A stretch of 64,000 nucleotides of DNA from Bactericera cockerelli (GCA_024516035.1 CM044956.1:10904176-10968175); one strand, 5' to 3'. Positions 22,434-33,295 are shown, counted from the first letter of the stretch. Made by a program: numbers and translations. The notes: generated from the sequence alone by a model not told the origin.

Positions 22434-23244
22434 TTAGTTGGTTTTGCCTATAGCGACAGGAATCAATGAGGTAGAAGACACAGATGCAGTGGAACCATGG
22501 AATGCTGGCTTGGTAGTAGGAAGTTGAGGGAAGCTTGAAGAGTATGATGTAGTCTTTGGTGGTGGAACGGGCTGAATCACGCATTGGTTGTTCAACAGGT
22601 CATCAAGTTGGTTCAGCGTAGTAATCTTGTGTTTTTTTGTTATGGACCTTCACAATTATCTGCCCATCACTTGTCCATACATTATCATTCCCACAAGAAA
22701 TCCTTGCTTCTTTTAGTACGTTAGATCTAACTTTCGTTAGTGATTCTGTTACACTAAGTTTTAGACCTTTTAATATTTTTTTATTAATAAAAACCAATCT
22801 CCTCTGGGCATATGAGCAAAATTTGACTATGATTGGTCGTGCCTTCTGTCGTTTTGGTCCCAATCTGTGTGCTCTATCTATGTGGCATACCTTGATTTCA
22901 AGCTTCATTTTCTCTGCAAAAACATTCAAAGCTACTTGTACACAGTCTTCAGAAAATCCCGCCGACTCAGGAACTCCATGCAGCAGAATGCAGTTTCTTC
23001 TGCTGTAGGCTTCAAGGTCATCCAATTTATCGTCTTGAATTTGGAGTTGTTTCTTTATACAATTTATCTCATCAGTGACGAAGTCCTTGAAAGAGATGAA
23101 TAAATTTTCCAAGACTTTCACACATTCTAAGGAAGCAGGGGGCAATGATGAGGGAGAATTTGTTATATTTTTCAGAGCTGATTCGAACTCTGATAGACGC
23201 TGTACGAATCCATCCAATTTGAGGAAACCATTATCATTTGACAT
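22434..23244 (-). pseudogene. LINE ORF1 (RNA-binding protein), 3' end frameshifted
   Basis: The uninterrupted frame 23244-22603 gives 213 aa. It has an N-terminal helical segment with coiled-coil character and then LEAYSRRNCILLHGVPE, HIDRAHRLG, RPIIVKF and SVTESLTKVR. This is the pattern of L1-ORF1/Transposase_22-type nucleic-acid chaperones (RRM-like plus C-terminal domain). No CCHC knuckle is visible. Near the end, a run of seven A (coding strand, 22632-22638) shifts the frame and the protein stops at 22603. In the neighbouring frame coding continues to a stop at 22434, adding about 60 residues rich in P, S and T. One base fewer in the run would join them. It could be a mutation, an assembly error or programmed slippage. 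Confidence 0.75.
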
Positions 23245-23362
23245 ATTTCTGTGCTTTTTTGAATAAATGGTCGTCGGAATAATTACACTATAATATTAAG
23301 TAAGTTTAAAACAAAAAAAACTAAGAACTTCTGAGAACAAATTGACTGAATCTACTGAATTA

Positions 23363-23496
23363 TCTGGAGGTCGGTGGTTCGCGTCCCAAGTTCAGCAGAG
23401 ATTTAGTAAAGCGAGTTTAAGTATTTGATGTATCGTTGTATCGTGGATAGAGAGAGAGAGAGAAAATGTAAATAAAGTTTTAGGAAAGAACGTAAT
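23363..23496 (+). repeat. Exact 134-bp direct repeat, copy 1 (SINE-A derived)
   Basis: Identical to 23771-23904, offset 408 bp. It begins within a family-A-like head at 'tctggaggtcggtggttc' and ends after 'gtaaataaagttttagg'. It lies directly at the 5' side of the LINE. Confidence 0.8.
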
Positions 23497-23524
23497 CTTA
23501 AACATCATCTTAAACATCACTTTT

Positions 23525-23730
23525 CCCCCTTCTTATTATTATTATTATAACACTTTCAATTAGGTAAATACAAAGTACATCAACATTTACAGTACAATAC
23601 AATGAAATTATAAAGAATAAATTCGTATATGAATTGAACAAAGAAAAATAAAAACAAAAAAAGAGAATAAAGCTAATGCCCTACCCAAAGGACGGGGTGA
23701 TTGTCTGTGGCGATCTCTTCCACCCAACCC
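23525..23730 (-). mobile_element. LINE 3' end, second family, minus strand
   Basis: 'gcgatctcttccacccaacc' with 'cccaaaggacggggtgat' and an AT-rich tail ending in (ATT)n. Same order as 3200-3465. It is sandwiched between the two copies of the 134-bp repeat. Confidence 0.5.
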
Positions 23731-23739
23731 TTCTCTAAG

Positions 23740-23904
23740 ATCAGTTAGTGATGAGGCGGCGGACTCGTAATCTGGAGGTCGGTGGTTCGCGTCCCAAGTT
23801 CAGCAGAGATTTAGTAAAGCGAGTTTAAGTATTTGATGTATCGTTGTATCGTGGATAGAGAGAGAGAGAGAAAATGTAAATAAAGTTTTAGGAAAGAACG
23901 TAAT
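23740..23904 (+). mobile_element. SINE family A variant; direct repeat copy 2
   Basis: A fuller head than copy 1 ('agtgatgaggcggcggac', B box GGTTCGCGTCC), then the shared 134-bp part. The tail has GAGAGAGAGA and AATAAA. Confidence 0.65.
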
Positions 23905-24129
23905 TTAAAATTATTATTATCATTGATGCAAATTTCACAAAGCGAACCTAATGAAAAAGAAAGGAGAGAGATAGAATGTGAAAAATGACATAAATAATAA
24001 GCCTTTACTTTTTAATGCTTTTCACTTTTTTAATGAGTAGGTATTGCGTTTAACTAAGTTCTAACATTAAATCATTTTTCATTATCATACAAAAAACAAT
24101 TCCATCATGACGTCTCCTTACAGTGACGA

Positions 24130-24539
24130 ATATACAGGGTGTTTCAGAAAAGTGTGCATTAATTTTAACCACGTATTTTATGTACCATTTTAGGGGGGGT
24201 CAACTCTATAACAAAATTCGATTAACAACCAAAAAAGTATGGCCTATTTTCTTTCAGTTAACCCCCCTGTGGCCGTCCCTGAAAGTGCAATGACCTCAAT
24301 TCTCACATCAAAATAACGGCGTCATCTTGTATTGGGAGTCAATTTTTTTCCGCGTTTCAATAACTCTAACAGGTAAGGCGTAATTCAAAATCTAAGATTT
24401 TTTTAAAGAACCTTTGGAGATGTGTATCTCCCTTATGAAGCACATTCGCCCATTTTGTTATAGAGTTGACCCCCCCTAAAATGGTACATAAAATACGTGG
24501 TTAAAATTAATGCACACTTTTCTGAAACACCCTGTATAT
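24130..24539. mobile_element. MITE with perfect 88-bp inverted arms
   Basis: Arms 24130-24217 and 24452-24539 are exact reverse complements as read, starting ATATACAGGGTGTTTCAGAA and including TAGGGGGGGTCAAC. The 234-bp centre has no ORF. TA-rich borders suggest a TA-type target. A worn relative of an arm lies at about 60437-60490. Confidence 0.8.
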
Positions 24540-24659
24540 AGGTACCTACTTATAGAAAATAGATAGATAGTATAAATAGGTAGAAAGTACATAGAGGGAT
24601 GCATAAATAGATAAGACATTGATAAGCTCTCAAAGGTGACAGAGTCGGAAACATCTTCC

Positions 24660-24755
24660 CGTGCTATATTAATGCTATATACTAATGCTATATGTATATT
24701 AATGCTATATACTAATGTTATGTATATATTAATGCTATAAATGTATATTAATGCT
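24660..24755. repeat. AT-rich short tandem repeat
   Basis: Repeated 'attaatgctatat' words with small length changes. Confidence 0.7.
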
Positions 24756-25084
24756 ATATTGTGGAATATGAAATCCTCGTGGAAAATTGATGGAAAACTT
24801 TGCTTTTTCCATCTCTGAATCCTCTAATACCACTTGCATCAGGTAATGCAGATAAAGGGGCCATATTTTTATGAGGACAGTGATGCTGGGTGAAGCAACA
24901 GCGATTTTTTATAATATTTTTTACTATGTGGGTACTGGGTATGTATGTATGGTTTTTTATTTGTGGTGAAGCACAAGGCATTTTCTCATTTTTTTGTGGG
25001 TAGCGTAGCATTACTAAGAGCCTCCTTTACTTTTCGAATTCTATTACATTAATTTCTTTTTACTCTGGTAAAAAGAAGTTGGAA

Positions 25085-25235
25085 GTTTGGGGTCCACTCA
25101 TACCTCACGAGGTATGAGTGGACCCCGAACATCCAAGTACAGAGCAGAAAAATTCCTACCCCGCTGGGGATCGAACCCAGGTCACCATGCGTACAATGCC
25201 TAGCGCGCTCACTCACTCTGCCACGGTGACTACTG
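25085..25235 (-). mobile_element. tRNA-like SINE, family G
   Basis: The reverse strand reads 'gtcaccgtggcagagtgag', then 'gcgctaggcattgtacgc', then a B box 'gggttcgatccccagcggg', followed by 'tctgtacttggatgt' and a short inverted 'cctcacgaggtatgag'. A worn copy is at 3085-3175. Confidence 0.6.
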
Positions 25236-25526
25236 ATATTATTTACTATTATAATTAACTAATTTCAGTAGCTTGATCTCACCACCCTGTATTAAAAGTT
25301 CTTACTTTTATCATTGAAAAAAAAATTATCTCGGAATTTTCTCTCTTTGAGTTTTTTGCAAGTAATCTAGATTCTAGGTAGGATGAAATACGCTCTTATC
25401 GTGAGTGGCCTTGAAGTTCAAGGCCACTTTCAACTGCAGGATCTCGTGACCGGAGTGGTACCAATATTTAGCTGGGGAAGTTACTTAAAACCTCAACCAG
25501 TCTAAGTAGAGGCGGCATTTTTTTTG

Positions 25527-25825
25527 TAAAAAGATGAGTGTTTCACAGCCTTTTTTATTTCATAACAATGAAACAGGAGCTACTGTAGACGCTTGTGGTC
25601 TGTGTTGTAGCCTGCCCAATGCCGATCCCGTAGTATGCCTCCCCTCTGATGGGCGAGAAGTGACACAATACTTCCCATTTTAGGTGCTGAGCCAACACGA
25701 GCACACCGGAAGGTATCCCCTATAAACAACTGTAACCAAATTATGAATACAAGTTTCGCCGGCGCGGGTGTTTGAACCCGGGAACTTCCGCATGGCAAGC
25801 GAGTTATTCGTGCGATCGCCAAAAG
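25527..25825 (-). mobile_element. SINE family D, minus strand
   Basis: Runs from 'gatgagtgtttcacagcc' to the head region 'gcacgaataactcg' near 25820. Body blocks match 12738-13018. The head has lost part of its A box. Confidence 0.75.
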
Positions 25826-26490
25826 AAAATTGATTGCTCAATTTACCACGGATTGATCATGAACCAATATGGTATACCTACCGGATTGATTTCTTTCCGT
25901 TTATGTGGTAATTGGTGAACGTTGCTGAATTCAGTGTTTATTCACATTATTTTTAAAATGTATAAACTATTATTGTATGTACTTTCGTTCATTTTTTGTA
26001 TATTATTGATGGCAAATACAACATTGCCTATTATTACGAATTTACAAAAATTAAAAACAAATTAAATTTAGGATTTACTGGCTCATCCAACGCGTCATTC
26101 CCGCCCATTTGAGTGGATACATAATTATTAATTATGTACTGGGGTTTATGTACTTTATGTACTAACACAAGTTTATAAGTATTAAATAAAGAGTGTAAAC
26201 AAATAGTCCAGAATACAGTTTTTTGTTGAGTCACACATTTAACGACCCGTTACAGTAACAGAATGTATATTCGTTTGTTATACGATACATTTATGTATAC
26301 CCGTTACGGTATCTATGTACAAAGCTTAAAGTATATGGTGCGAGAATAGACGCGGCCGGTGCTAAGGAGCTGCGGAACTGCAGCACCCCCAGATGAAAAG
26401 AAGGGTTTTTCAAGTCCTAGCTCGTACACAGTGAAAATCATTACATATTTCTAGAATAATTAATTTATCATTATTAACAAACTTTTGTTA
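25826..26490. other. AT-rich non-genic sequence
   Basis: No gene seen. A G/C-rich patch at 26345-26395 ('gacgcggccggtgctaagg') and another at 26728-26767 ('ccagccgcgcctggg') lie either side of a SINE and could be ends of an old hAT-like element, but the inverted match is weak. Confidence 0.35.
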
Positions 26491-26493
26491 GTC

Positions 26494-26698
26494 TGTCCGG
26501 TAGCTAAGTGGTAAAGGTGGCACTTAGTAAATGCAGAGATACCAGAGTTCGCGGGTTCGAAACCCAGGCGAGACATGACAAGTTATCCTCCCATTTGGAA
26601 TTTTTACCACTTATGTTTTGGGCTTACTGCTGGAATAATAGGACTTTAATAGTCCTAATCGGGCTGTATAAATAAGTCTATATTATTATTGTTATTAT
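26494..26698 (+). mobile_element. SINE family B
   Basis: Head GTCCGGTAGCTAAGTGGTAA, B box GGTTCGAAACC, body 'gacatgacaagttatcctcc', tail 'gtataaataagtctatatta' with (ATT)n. Confidence 0.8.
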
Positions 26699-27037
26699 AA
26701 TTCCCATTTTGGTTCGGTTTATCTGGCTGCACCCCCAAAACATTTTCCCACCAGCCGCGCCTGGGTATATCCATACTAATGTTAACGGGTTATATAGCTC
26801 ACAGTTTATTATACATACAGATTAATGACATAAATATGATTAGACGGCGCCGAAATTATTTATTCTGTCCTTGCTTGGTGATAATGGCGATACGACTATC
26901 TCGGAGATTCATTTATGTGGCGTCCTTTATCCGTCTCGAATTGTTATCTTGGTTATATATTTTCTTCCCAGGATTGATACAGTTGCGATGATTTATGTGA
27001 ACCCATTATTTGAGTTATACCGGGTGTCCAAGTTATG

Positions 27038-27069
<32 letters not shown>

Positions 27070-27071
27070 GA

Positions 27072-27364
27072 ATTGACTCCAAGAGATATTAGCTGGTACG
27101 ATTCCCAGCGAATGGACGGTACCACTCCCGTCCTGATCAGGACGTTAAAACCAAATCGTTAGCGTTGGGAAGAACATCTAGCCATAAAAACCGTGCTCCA
27201 CCCTATCAACCTCAACCATGTTGAACAATGCCGACCTTATAATGTCTCCTGGAGTTATATCTCCCTTGCCTTTATTCCTTATTAGTTTATGTTGCAATAG
27301 CAATACCAACATAAACTAATAAGGGATAAAGGCATCAAGGGAGATAGAACTCCAGGAGACATTC
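27072..27364 (+). mobile_element. SINE family F, 5' truncated, with inverted tail
   Basis: Body 'agctggtacgattcccagcg', 'gtcctgatcaggacgttaaa' and 'accgtgctccacc' matches 61299-61655. The tail forms an inverted repeat of about 53 bp (27240-27292 against 27311-27364; 'ctcctggagttatatctccc' and its complement), as if two tails were joined tail to tail. A T22 run lies upstream (27041-27062) and an A run downstream (27402-27433). Confidence 0.65.
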
Positions 27365-27402
27365 TAGAAATCTATAATGAAATAATCTTAGGCAATTTTT
27401 CG

Positions 27403-27433
<31 letters not shown>

Positions 27434-27436
<3 letters not shown>

Positions 27437-28600
27437 ATTGAAAAAAAGTTTTCATCTGAAAAATAAACTTGACCTTGTTGAAAAGAAATGAAAATGCAAC
27501 TCATGTCTTTGTATATTATATTAGGATTATTGAGTAAATTTCCCAAGAAAATACCTGATATTCTGTACCTACTTCGTTCGACGGCATTTTTAGAAAAATG
27601 ATCTGAGATTATTTTAGTCTTAGTTTCCTCTAGAATGGATTCTGAAATTTTCTAGTTAAAAAAAAAACATGGACACCTTGTTAAATGATACTGGGTTATG
27701 GAGGGGACATTTTGTGTGTTTTTGGTAGAGATATTTTGACAGTATTTCCAACTCAAAGGAGATACATTTTTGATTACTTTCTGTGTCCTATAAAATTGGA
27801 AGAAATTTAATGTCACTAAAAGACCATTTCAGTAATATGTACATATAAAATAAATCAAATACAACTAGTATATTTTTGTACACATAGGTAACATAATTAG
27901 GTATCATAGTTTGTTGTGATAAATACCATGACTCAAGGAGTGATGAAATTAAAATAAAATTTAATTTAGATGATGCTTGATACTGCTGATACTCAAAAAG
28001 ATTCGTGATTTACACTAAATTACTCAGTTACATATTATATACGTTGTTTTCTCTATAATAAAGAATTATTACAGAGAGAAACAACAATATTTATTGTGAA
28101 GTGCCCATGTACTGGGTTATACCTACCTAGACACAGTATCAAATTCAAACAGTTATGTCATTATTTCTTTAAAAAGATTTAATGAACATGAAACATTTAA
28201 AAACATGTAAATATGTATTTAATGTAGCTCAATTTCCTCTTTTTTTAATCTAGGTAGTGTAGATATATTTTGTATTTTTGTTTTATTTTATTATTACAGA
28301 TAGTATATTTCCTCTCATATTTCTGTCTACTATGAGTCACTGAATCATTCGTTCACCATTGATAAGCTAAATGAAAAATATGACTAAACTGTAAACTAGA
28401 CTTTATAAAAGAATAAATACATTGACATTTACATGTTGGGTTTTGGGTTTAGGGTCCTTTTCCATTGTTAAGATCAATCAAGACGGGAGGTTTCCCCTCT
28501 AAAAGTTACCTTACCAACCTGCTACTCACATTAACCAAACATTGATATAAAGAGCTTGGTAAACGAGAAATAAACATCTAAGTACGATTTATAGGATATG
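27434..28600. other. AT-rich flank downstream of the Ly6 gene
   Basis: No SINE head, ORF or inverted ends recognised. It lies 3' of the minus-strand Ly6 gene and could contain its 3' UTR, though I see no clear AATAAA on the minus strand near the stop. Confidence 0.4.
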
Positions 28601-28602
28601 AT

Positions 28603-28705
28603 TAAATTTAAGATAAGCCAGACGACTGTCCCTCAAGTCAGGTTATACTGCGCTGTGATTGGTTTGACAATCGTATTTAACGGAGACTTATCTTAAATAT
28701 AATAC
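28603..28705. mobile_element. Tiny MITE (about 100 bp)
   Basis: 'atttaagataag' at 28605 and 'cttatcttaaat' near 28691-28702 are inverted ends around a core with 'gctgtgattggttt', also present inverted in the element at 8718-8851. Confidence 0.45.
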
Positions 28706-28790
28706 TATTCTATAATAAATTCCGCCCTTGAATTATAAGCACAAAAACACATAAAAAAGGTACACATTTATCACAAAGAAACCATTCTCC

Positions 28791-29234
28791 TCATCTGAGC
28801 GCTAAAAACAAAAGTCCTCCCAGCAGCAGTGCTGCGGACGCCACCTCACTGCCGCCACCATTGCACAGGTCCCCCTTGCAGAAGCACATGAACACCCTGT
28901 TCCTGTTGTACACGGTGTTGGCACAGCGCTCCTCCCCGTCCGATGGGCCTCGCTGGAGGCACAGACGCTGCGTCGCCTTGCCGTACTCCTCACTCTTCAA
29001 CGCGAAGTTGACGTCCTCCATGATCTTGCCGCACCAGCCGGACGCACACAGGATCGTCTCCACGCCTGGCTCGTTCAGAACGTCGGACTCGTTGGCGAAG
29101 CGGAATCTGTCCTTGCAGGAGCCAAGGTCACCGCGGGAGCGGCAGGAGAAGCAGCGCTTGAGCGCCCCCTGTGAGAGTTGCAGGAAGCAGAGCTTGACTA
29201 GCACCAGCAGGAGGGCGCGGGAGGTGAACTTCAT
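28791..29234 (-). CDS. Ly6/uPAR (LU-domain) GPI-anchored protein, 147 aa
   Basis: A secreted, probably GPI-anchored three-finger protein; relatives in insects (quiver/sleepless, crooked and others) act at the cell surface in channel regulation or junction assembly. Residues 1-23 form a signal peptide (ending near SQG). The LU domain has ten cysteines at 28, 31, 40, 63, 68, 92, 104, 117, 119 and 124, finishing with the hallmark CN (124-125). CASGWCGK (63-70) and FMCFCKGDLCN (115-125) stand out. Residues 130-147 are hydrophobic, with small residues before them, as for a GPI signal. NES at 48-50 is a possible N-glycosylation site. The start codon has A at -3. The frame is uninterrupted, and its GC-rich third positions contrast sharply with the AT-rich flanks. 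NCBI-style naming would be 'protein quiver-like'; I cannot assign the orthologue. Confidence 0.9.
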   Translation of the reverse strand: MKFTSRALLLVLVKLCFLQLSQGALKRCFSCRSRGDLGSCKDRFRFANESDVLNEPGVETILCASGWCGKIMEDVNFALKSEEYGKATQRLCLQRGPSDGEERCANTVYNRNRVFMCFCKGDLCNGGGSEVASAALLLGGLLFLALR

Positions 29235-30372
29235 TTTGGTTTCGGGATGATCGGTTGTTCTGAGGTTGTGTGCGGAGGTTTTCAGCTCATTTGTCGATGT
29301 GTGAAGGACTGTAATGAAGAATTGAATTGAATTAATATACTATGCGTTATCGACAAGATCTTAATCTAAACAGCAGCTGTATGAGTCAGCTGTAGGTACT
29401 TATTTATGAGAAAAATATTCGACAAGTATAATTCAATGATGATCGCTTGAAAGATATTCAATTCAAATTTATCTCATATACAGAAGGTATGTACACATAC
29501 CTATACATAGTATACATATTACGATAGGATTTTTCTTCTCCATTTGCTGATAAAGTGTTTTTGTTTCCTAAAAGTCACCTTTTGCAAAGTGCAGTCGGAA
29601 TGCTAGCAGATTAAAATTAACTATTCCGAAAATTTCATCTCCAGCTAAGATTCGAACCTTTGAATCAAGGCACAGAGGTTTTTACCACTTTAAAACCACG
29701 ATGGCCCGTTTAAAAAAATAATAATAATACTCTTATTCTAAATAATCATAATAAAATAATAATAATCACCTGTATCTTTACCGTCCTCTAAGAAACATTC
29801 AAGTTCAGCTCTGTGTTAGATATCTGGAATCCAATGATCACATGTCTACTTGACATAAAATTATTGCCAGATCTCTCAAGAAAATTCACAAATCCCCCAG
29901 TCTTTGGCGAACTTGAATCTACCACCTCGAAAGTGCTAGATTTTTCCAGATGAATGAACCTGGATTGGAAGATCAAAGATTTTCCTCGCTGACAGGATTC
30001 AATGGAACAAGATGTACTGTGCGGGGTACTTTGCTTTGTCTTTTAATTTTATGCTTGTTGAATATGAAAGAATCTGAAAACACAAAGAGAGATTTCATTT
30101 TGGCTGAGGTTTTCAACTTTTCATGCTTTGGATGCAACAAGTATTTTACAGAATTTTACTTTGAGTCTAGCTGAAATAGTGATAAATCTGCATGAGAGAC
30201 TTAAAACAATTGAAGTCCTAGTTATTCTAGCGTAAGAACCGTCAAGTGTTCTCAATATTTGAGAGACAATAAAAAGTTTATTGTTAAAAAATAAACTGTT
30301 TATTGTTTATTATAAACAACAAATTCAAAACAAAACATGTAATTTTTACACTACAAATTTTATTAAATGTCT
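29235..30372. other. 5' flank of the Ly6 gene
   Basis: 29235-29310 is still moderately GC-rich and may be 5' UTR. A possible old tRNA-like patch on the minus strand lies at 29630-29712 ('aggttcgaatctt', 'agtggtaaaaacc'). I cannot point to a TATA box or first exon with confidence. Confidence 0.4.
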
Positions 30373-30569
30373 GTCCCGGTAGCTCAGTGGTCAAGGCGTC
30401 ACCATCAGTCAGGCAATCCAGAGGTCACGGGTTCAAAACCCAGTCCGGACATGACAAGTTATCCTCCCATTTGTGATTCTGACCACATAATAATACGTCT
30501 TGGGCTTACTGCTGGAATAATGGTATTCATTAGTCCTAATCGGGTAGTATAAATAAGGCGATATTATTA
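30373..30569 (+). mobile_element. SINE family B
   Basis: Head GTCCCGGTAGCTCAGTGGTC, B box GGTTCAAAACC, acceptor remnant 'tccggac', full body and 'ataaggcgatattatta' tail. Confidence 0.85.
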
Positions 30570-31020
30570 CATAAAACTAAAATATTGGCGTAAGACCAAA
30601 GTCAAATTGCCTGGGAATAACATTGACGCACCACAAATTCTTTCAAAGATCTCCTTCAAAGTTCCTCGACCAGGCCTGAGACAAAGACACTTATTCTTTG
30701 ACATACAAAACAATATTTCACTAAAATCCCCCATCACATCGTCCATGAAGACATTCAATAACTTGGACATAAAACCTGATAAACTACAACGATTTCACAG
30801 ATTTTCTGAACTCTCAATAGCAGAGCCTAATTCAAAAATGAAATATCCGTTAATACATTTTAAATAGGTACATAGAATTTATCAATCTATACATATTTAC
30901 CTTTATGCACTTAATTATAAGAATTAGTTTTATGAAAATTATTATCCTATTGTATCGATTAACGAAACCTATATGTATATTTATGCTAGTATTGTTACAT
31001 TTAATTCCTTTATTATATGT
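30570..31020. other. No gene recognised
   Basis: Moderately AT-rich. Overlapping short ORFs on both strands show no domain I know. Confidence 0.4.
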
Positions 31021-31275
31021 AACTAGCGGGCTGTCGCCCGCTTTGCGGGCTGAGGCATGGCCGTGAAAGCAAAAAAACCTTTTTCGCCAATGGCAGGTGT
31101 TGTAGTGGGAATTTCGAAAAAAAAGTCCCGTCTTATTGCACATCTAGACTATAAGACAAAGCTACCTACCAAATTTGAGCTTCCTAGGACTTACGGTTTG
31201 GGCTGTAGAGCGATGATCAGTGAGTGGTCAGTCAGTGACTTTGACATTTATATATTAAGATGTTGCATATCTAAT
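31021..31275 (+). mobile_element. Unclassified interspersed repeat with GC-rich hairpin
   Basis: Starts 'ctagcgggctgtcgcccgct' with stem AGCGGGC/GCCCGCT, then 'ttgcgggctgagg', and ends near 'atatctaatt' plus an A14 run. This layout resembles short retroposed tails that I recall as common in insect genomes. It is based on memory and shape, not on a second copy here. Confidence 0.4.
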
Positions 31276-31769
31276 TAAAAAAAAAAAAAAATACTTCGCT
31301 TGTTTGTAACTTGAGGCTTCTGAATATTTTGCCTAAAAAGACGGCTATAACATCTTAAGACCAATTAATGTATTATTTGTATTGGTGTACGCAGGAAAAG
31401 CATTAATTTACTAAAACTATACTAAGATAATAATAGATACCAAATACATCAAGCTCGCCGGTAGACGAGCGCTCGTCAAGTAACGCCAGTAAACCGGTCT
31501 ATATTTACACGAAACACAGTTTATATGTATTTTGTTTTATTGTTTTTTATTTTTATATCGACGAAGAAACCGGCACAAAGTGCCTCCCTGATGTCTCAAT
31601 GACAAGACAAAGATACAGACAAAATAAAAATTTTCCTGCTGGGAATTTTCGACTCAAGTGTCAAGACAAGCAACAAACAATCCTATGTCATGCAACAATT
31701 TTAAGACTTATAGACCTGGAAGCAGGAATGTATATTTTTTTATTTTTTAATATATCACATCTTTTGAAG

Positions 31770-31930
31770 GTTGTATACTTGATCCATGCCACTGACATGT
31801 GGTAGAGTTCCACGCATACAGGCTGCATTGCCGCGTTGAATCCCTATGGATATTCTCTGCAACAAGAATTCTTTGGCGCATTTAGTGCCAGTGGCACGGA
31901 TCAAATTATCGCCTGCAACATTTAGGACCG
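31770..31930 (-). pseudogene. C-terminal fragment of R2/R4-like LINE protein
   Basis: The minus-strand translation includes FLLQRISIGIQRGNAAC and RGTLP, alignable by eye to FLIQKNSLAIQRGNSAC and LGTIP in the element at 54067-54769. A stop and an A-rich stretch follow on the minus strand (31730-31760), consistent with a 3' end. Only about 50 residues remain. The 5' side meets a SINE-C sequence at about 31960. Confidence 0.6.
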
Positions 31931-31963
31931 GGAAGTGTAAAATAAACAGACGTTTTGAAGTTG

Positions 31964-32085
31964 GTTTGAATCCCACCCATTGCATGAATTTTTCCTCGTT
32001 TCTGACCTTGACCACAACATAATAATGAAACCATAGCAAATGCTGTAATAAAGGGACTCTGTAGTCCTAATCGGACATTAAAAAG
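31964..32085 (+). mobile_element. Chimeric SINE: family C head remnant, family B tail
   Basis: Begins with the C-type B box and 'cacccattgcatgaattttt', runs into 'gaccacaacataataatg', then ends with 'gggactctgtagtcctaatc', which is the family-B tail. Confidence 0.55.
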
Positions 32086-32304
32086 AACTACCTTCACCTT
32101 TCTTCACTTTACCTTTGTCCAAATTTACATGCGGTCAGTATTGGATATTATTAATAAGTACTATTGTTGTTATTATTATTCGTCATGATCCCTGCTTTTT
32201 ACGCCTTGTCCATTGCGGTGACTAGACAGGCGTGTCAAGAGCTTTCGCTGAAATCCACTTTGAAACACGTGGAACCGTATCGTTGATGCGTTTTAATTGA
32301 ACTC

Positions 32305-32421
32305 GACCTTTGTCTCTTTCTCATCCCTTTGCCTCTCTCTCTCTCTCTGTCTCCATAGATATCTGTATTCCTCTCTTTCTTCCCTTTCCTGCCTCTCTCT
32401 ATAAAATTATATCTGTAATCC

Positions 32422-32458
<37 letters not shown>

Positions 32459-33090
32459 TTTCTTTCCTTTTCTGCCTCTCTCTGTTTTTCTCTTCCCCTT
32501 TCTACAACTCTCTCTTCCCTTATCAGTCTCTCTTCCTCTCTAAATGTATATGTATTCCTCTCTTTTTTTTGCCTCTCTCTATCTTCTTCCTCCTGTGTCT
32601 ATTTCTCCTTCGTTTTTTGCCTCTCTTTCTGCATATTTTTGTATTCCTCTATCTCTTTCATTCTCTTATATCGGTCTCTCTTCCTCTTTATTAAATATCT
32701 AGGTATTATCGTCTCTCCTTTTCTGCCTTTCTCTATCTCTTTCTTTATTTATGTATCACTTTTTCTCTCTCCTTTTTTCTTCCTTCTACTGCCTCTTTCT
32801 ATCGTTTTTTGCCTCTCTTTCTGCATTTCTTTGTATTTCTCTATCTTTTTCCTCCGTTATCTAATTCTCTCCCTCTCTCTCTTTATGTAACTCTGTAATT
32901 CCCTCTCCTTCCTCCCTTTTCTGCCTCTCTTTCATATCTCATTTTTCCACTAGCCCTATCTTTCTTCTTCATTTTCTACCTCTTAATATTCCTCTTTACC
33001 TCTCTCTCTCTCTGTCTTTTTTTCTACTTCACTCTATTCATCATTCTCTTCCCCCTTTCTTCTTCCTCTCTCTGTCTCTTACTTTCATCT
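32305..33090. repeat. CT-rich tract with loose repeat units
   Basis: Pyrimidine-rich for nearly 800 bp, with recurring 'tttctgcctctct' and 'tatctgtattcctctct' words at irregular spacing. No gene. Confidence 0.8.
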
Positions 33091-33295
33091 CCTGAATACT
33101 GCAATTTTCATTTGCACAGGTTGCTGATTTCCATGCTATGTGTTCCCTGGTCTGGATTTATCCCTAATAACTTCCAGGAATTCACCGTGTCTGCTGACAG
33201 CGCAGGAAACGATTTACCTACTCACTGAATACCGAGAACTCATGGAAAAATATTTACATGAGGTTTTGAAGCGTTTTTATTATTATAAGTAGTAT

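Larger units (their letters stand above)
18466..23340 (-). mobile_element. Nearly full-length non-LTR retrotransposon (CR1/jockey group)
   Basis: The minus-strand order is: 5' region (~23340-23245), ORF1 (23244-22434 including a frameshifted end), low-complexity spacer (22433-21855), ORF2 (21854-18906), 3' UTR with hairpin AATGCC-TAA-GGCATT (18636-18650), and a poly(A) tail seen as T23 at 18466-18488. Overall length of about 4.9 kb suits a two-ORF LINE. I found no clear target duplication, so the 5' border is approximate. Two short 3'-end copies lie at 983-1175 and 1247-1436. The open ORF2 points to a young insertion. Confidence 0.85.

Noticed and set aside
26345..26767. hAT-like element around a SINE
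   Set aside because: Ends share only a short 'gcgcggcyggtg' match and no target duplication was found.
28861..29250. 129-codon plus-strand ORF over the Ly6 gene
   Set aside because: Antisense shadow of a gene with clear signal peptide, cysteine pattern and GPI tail.
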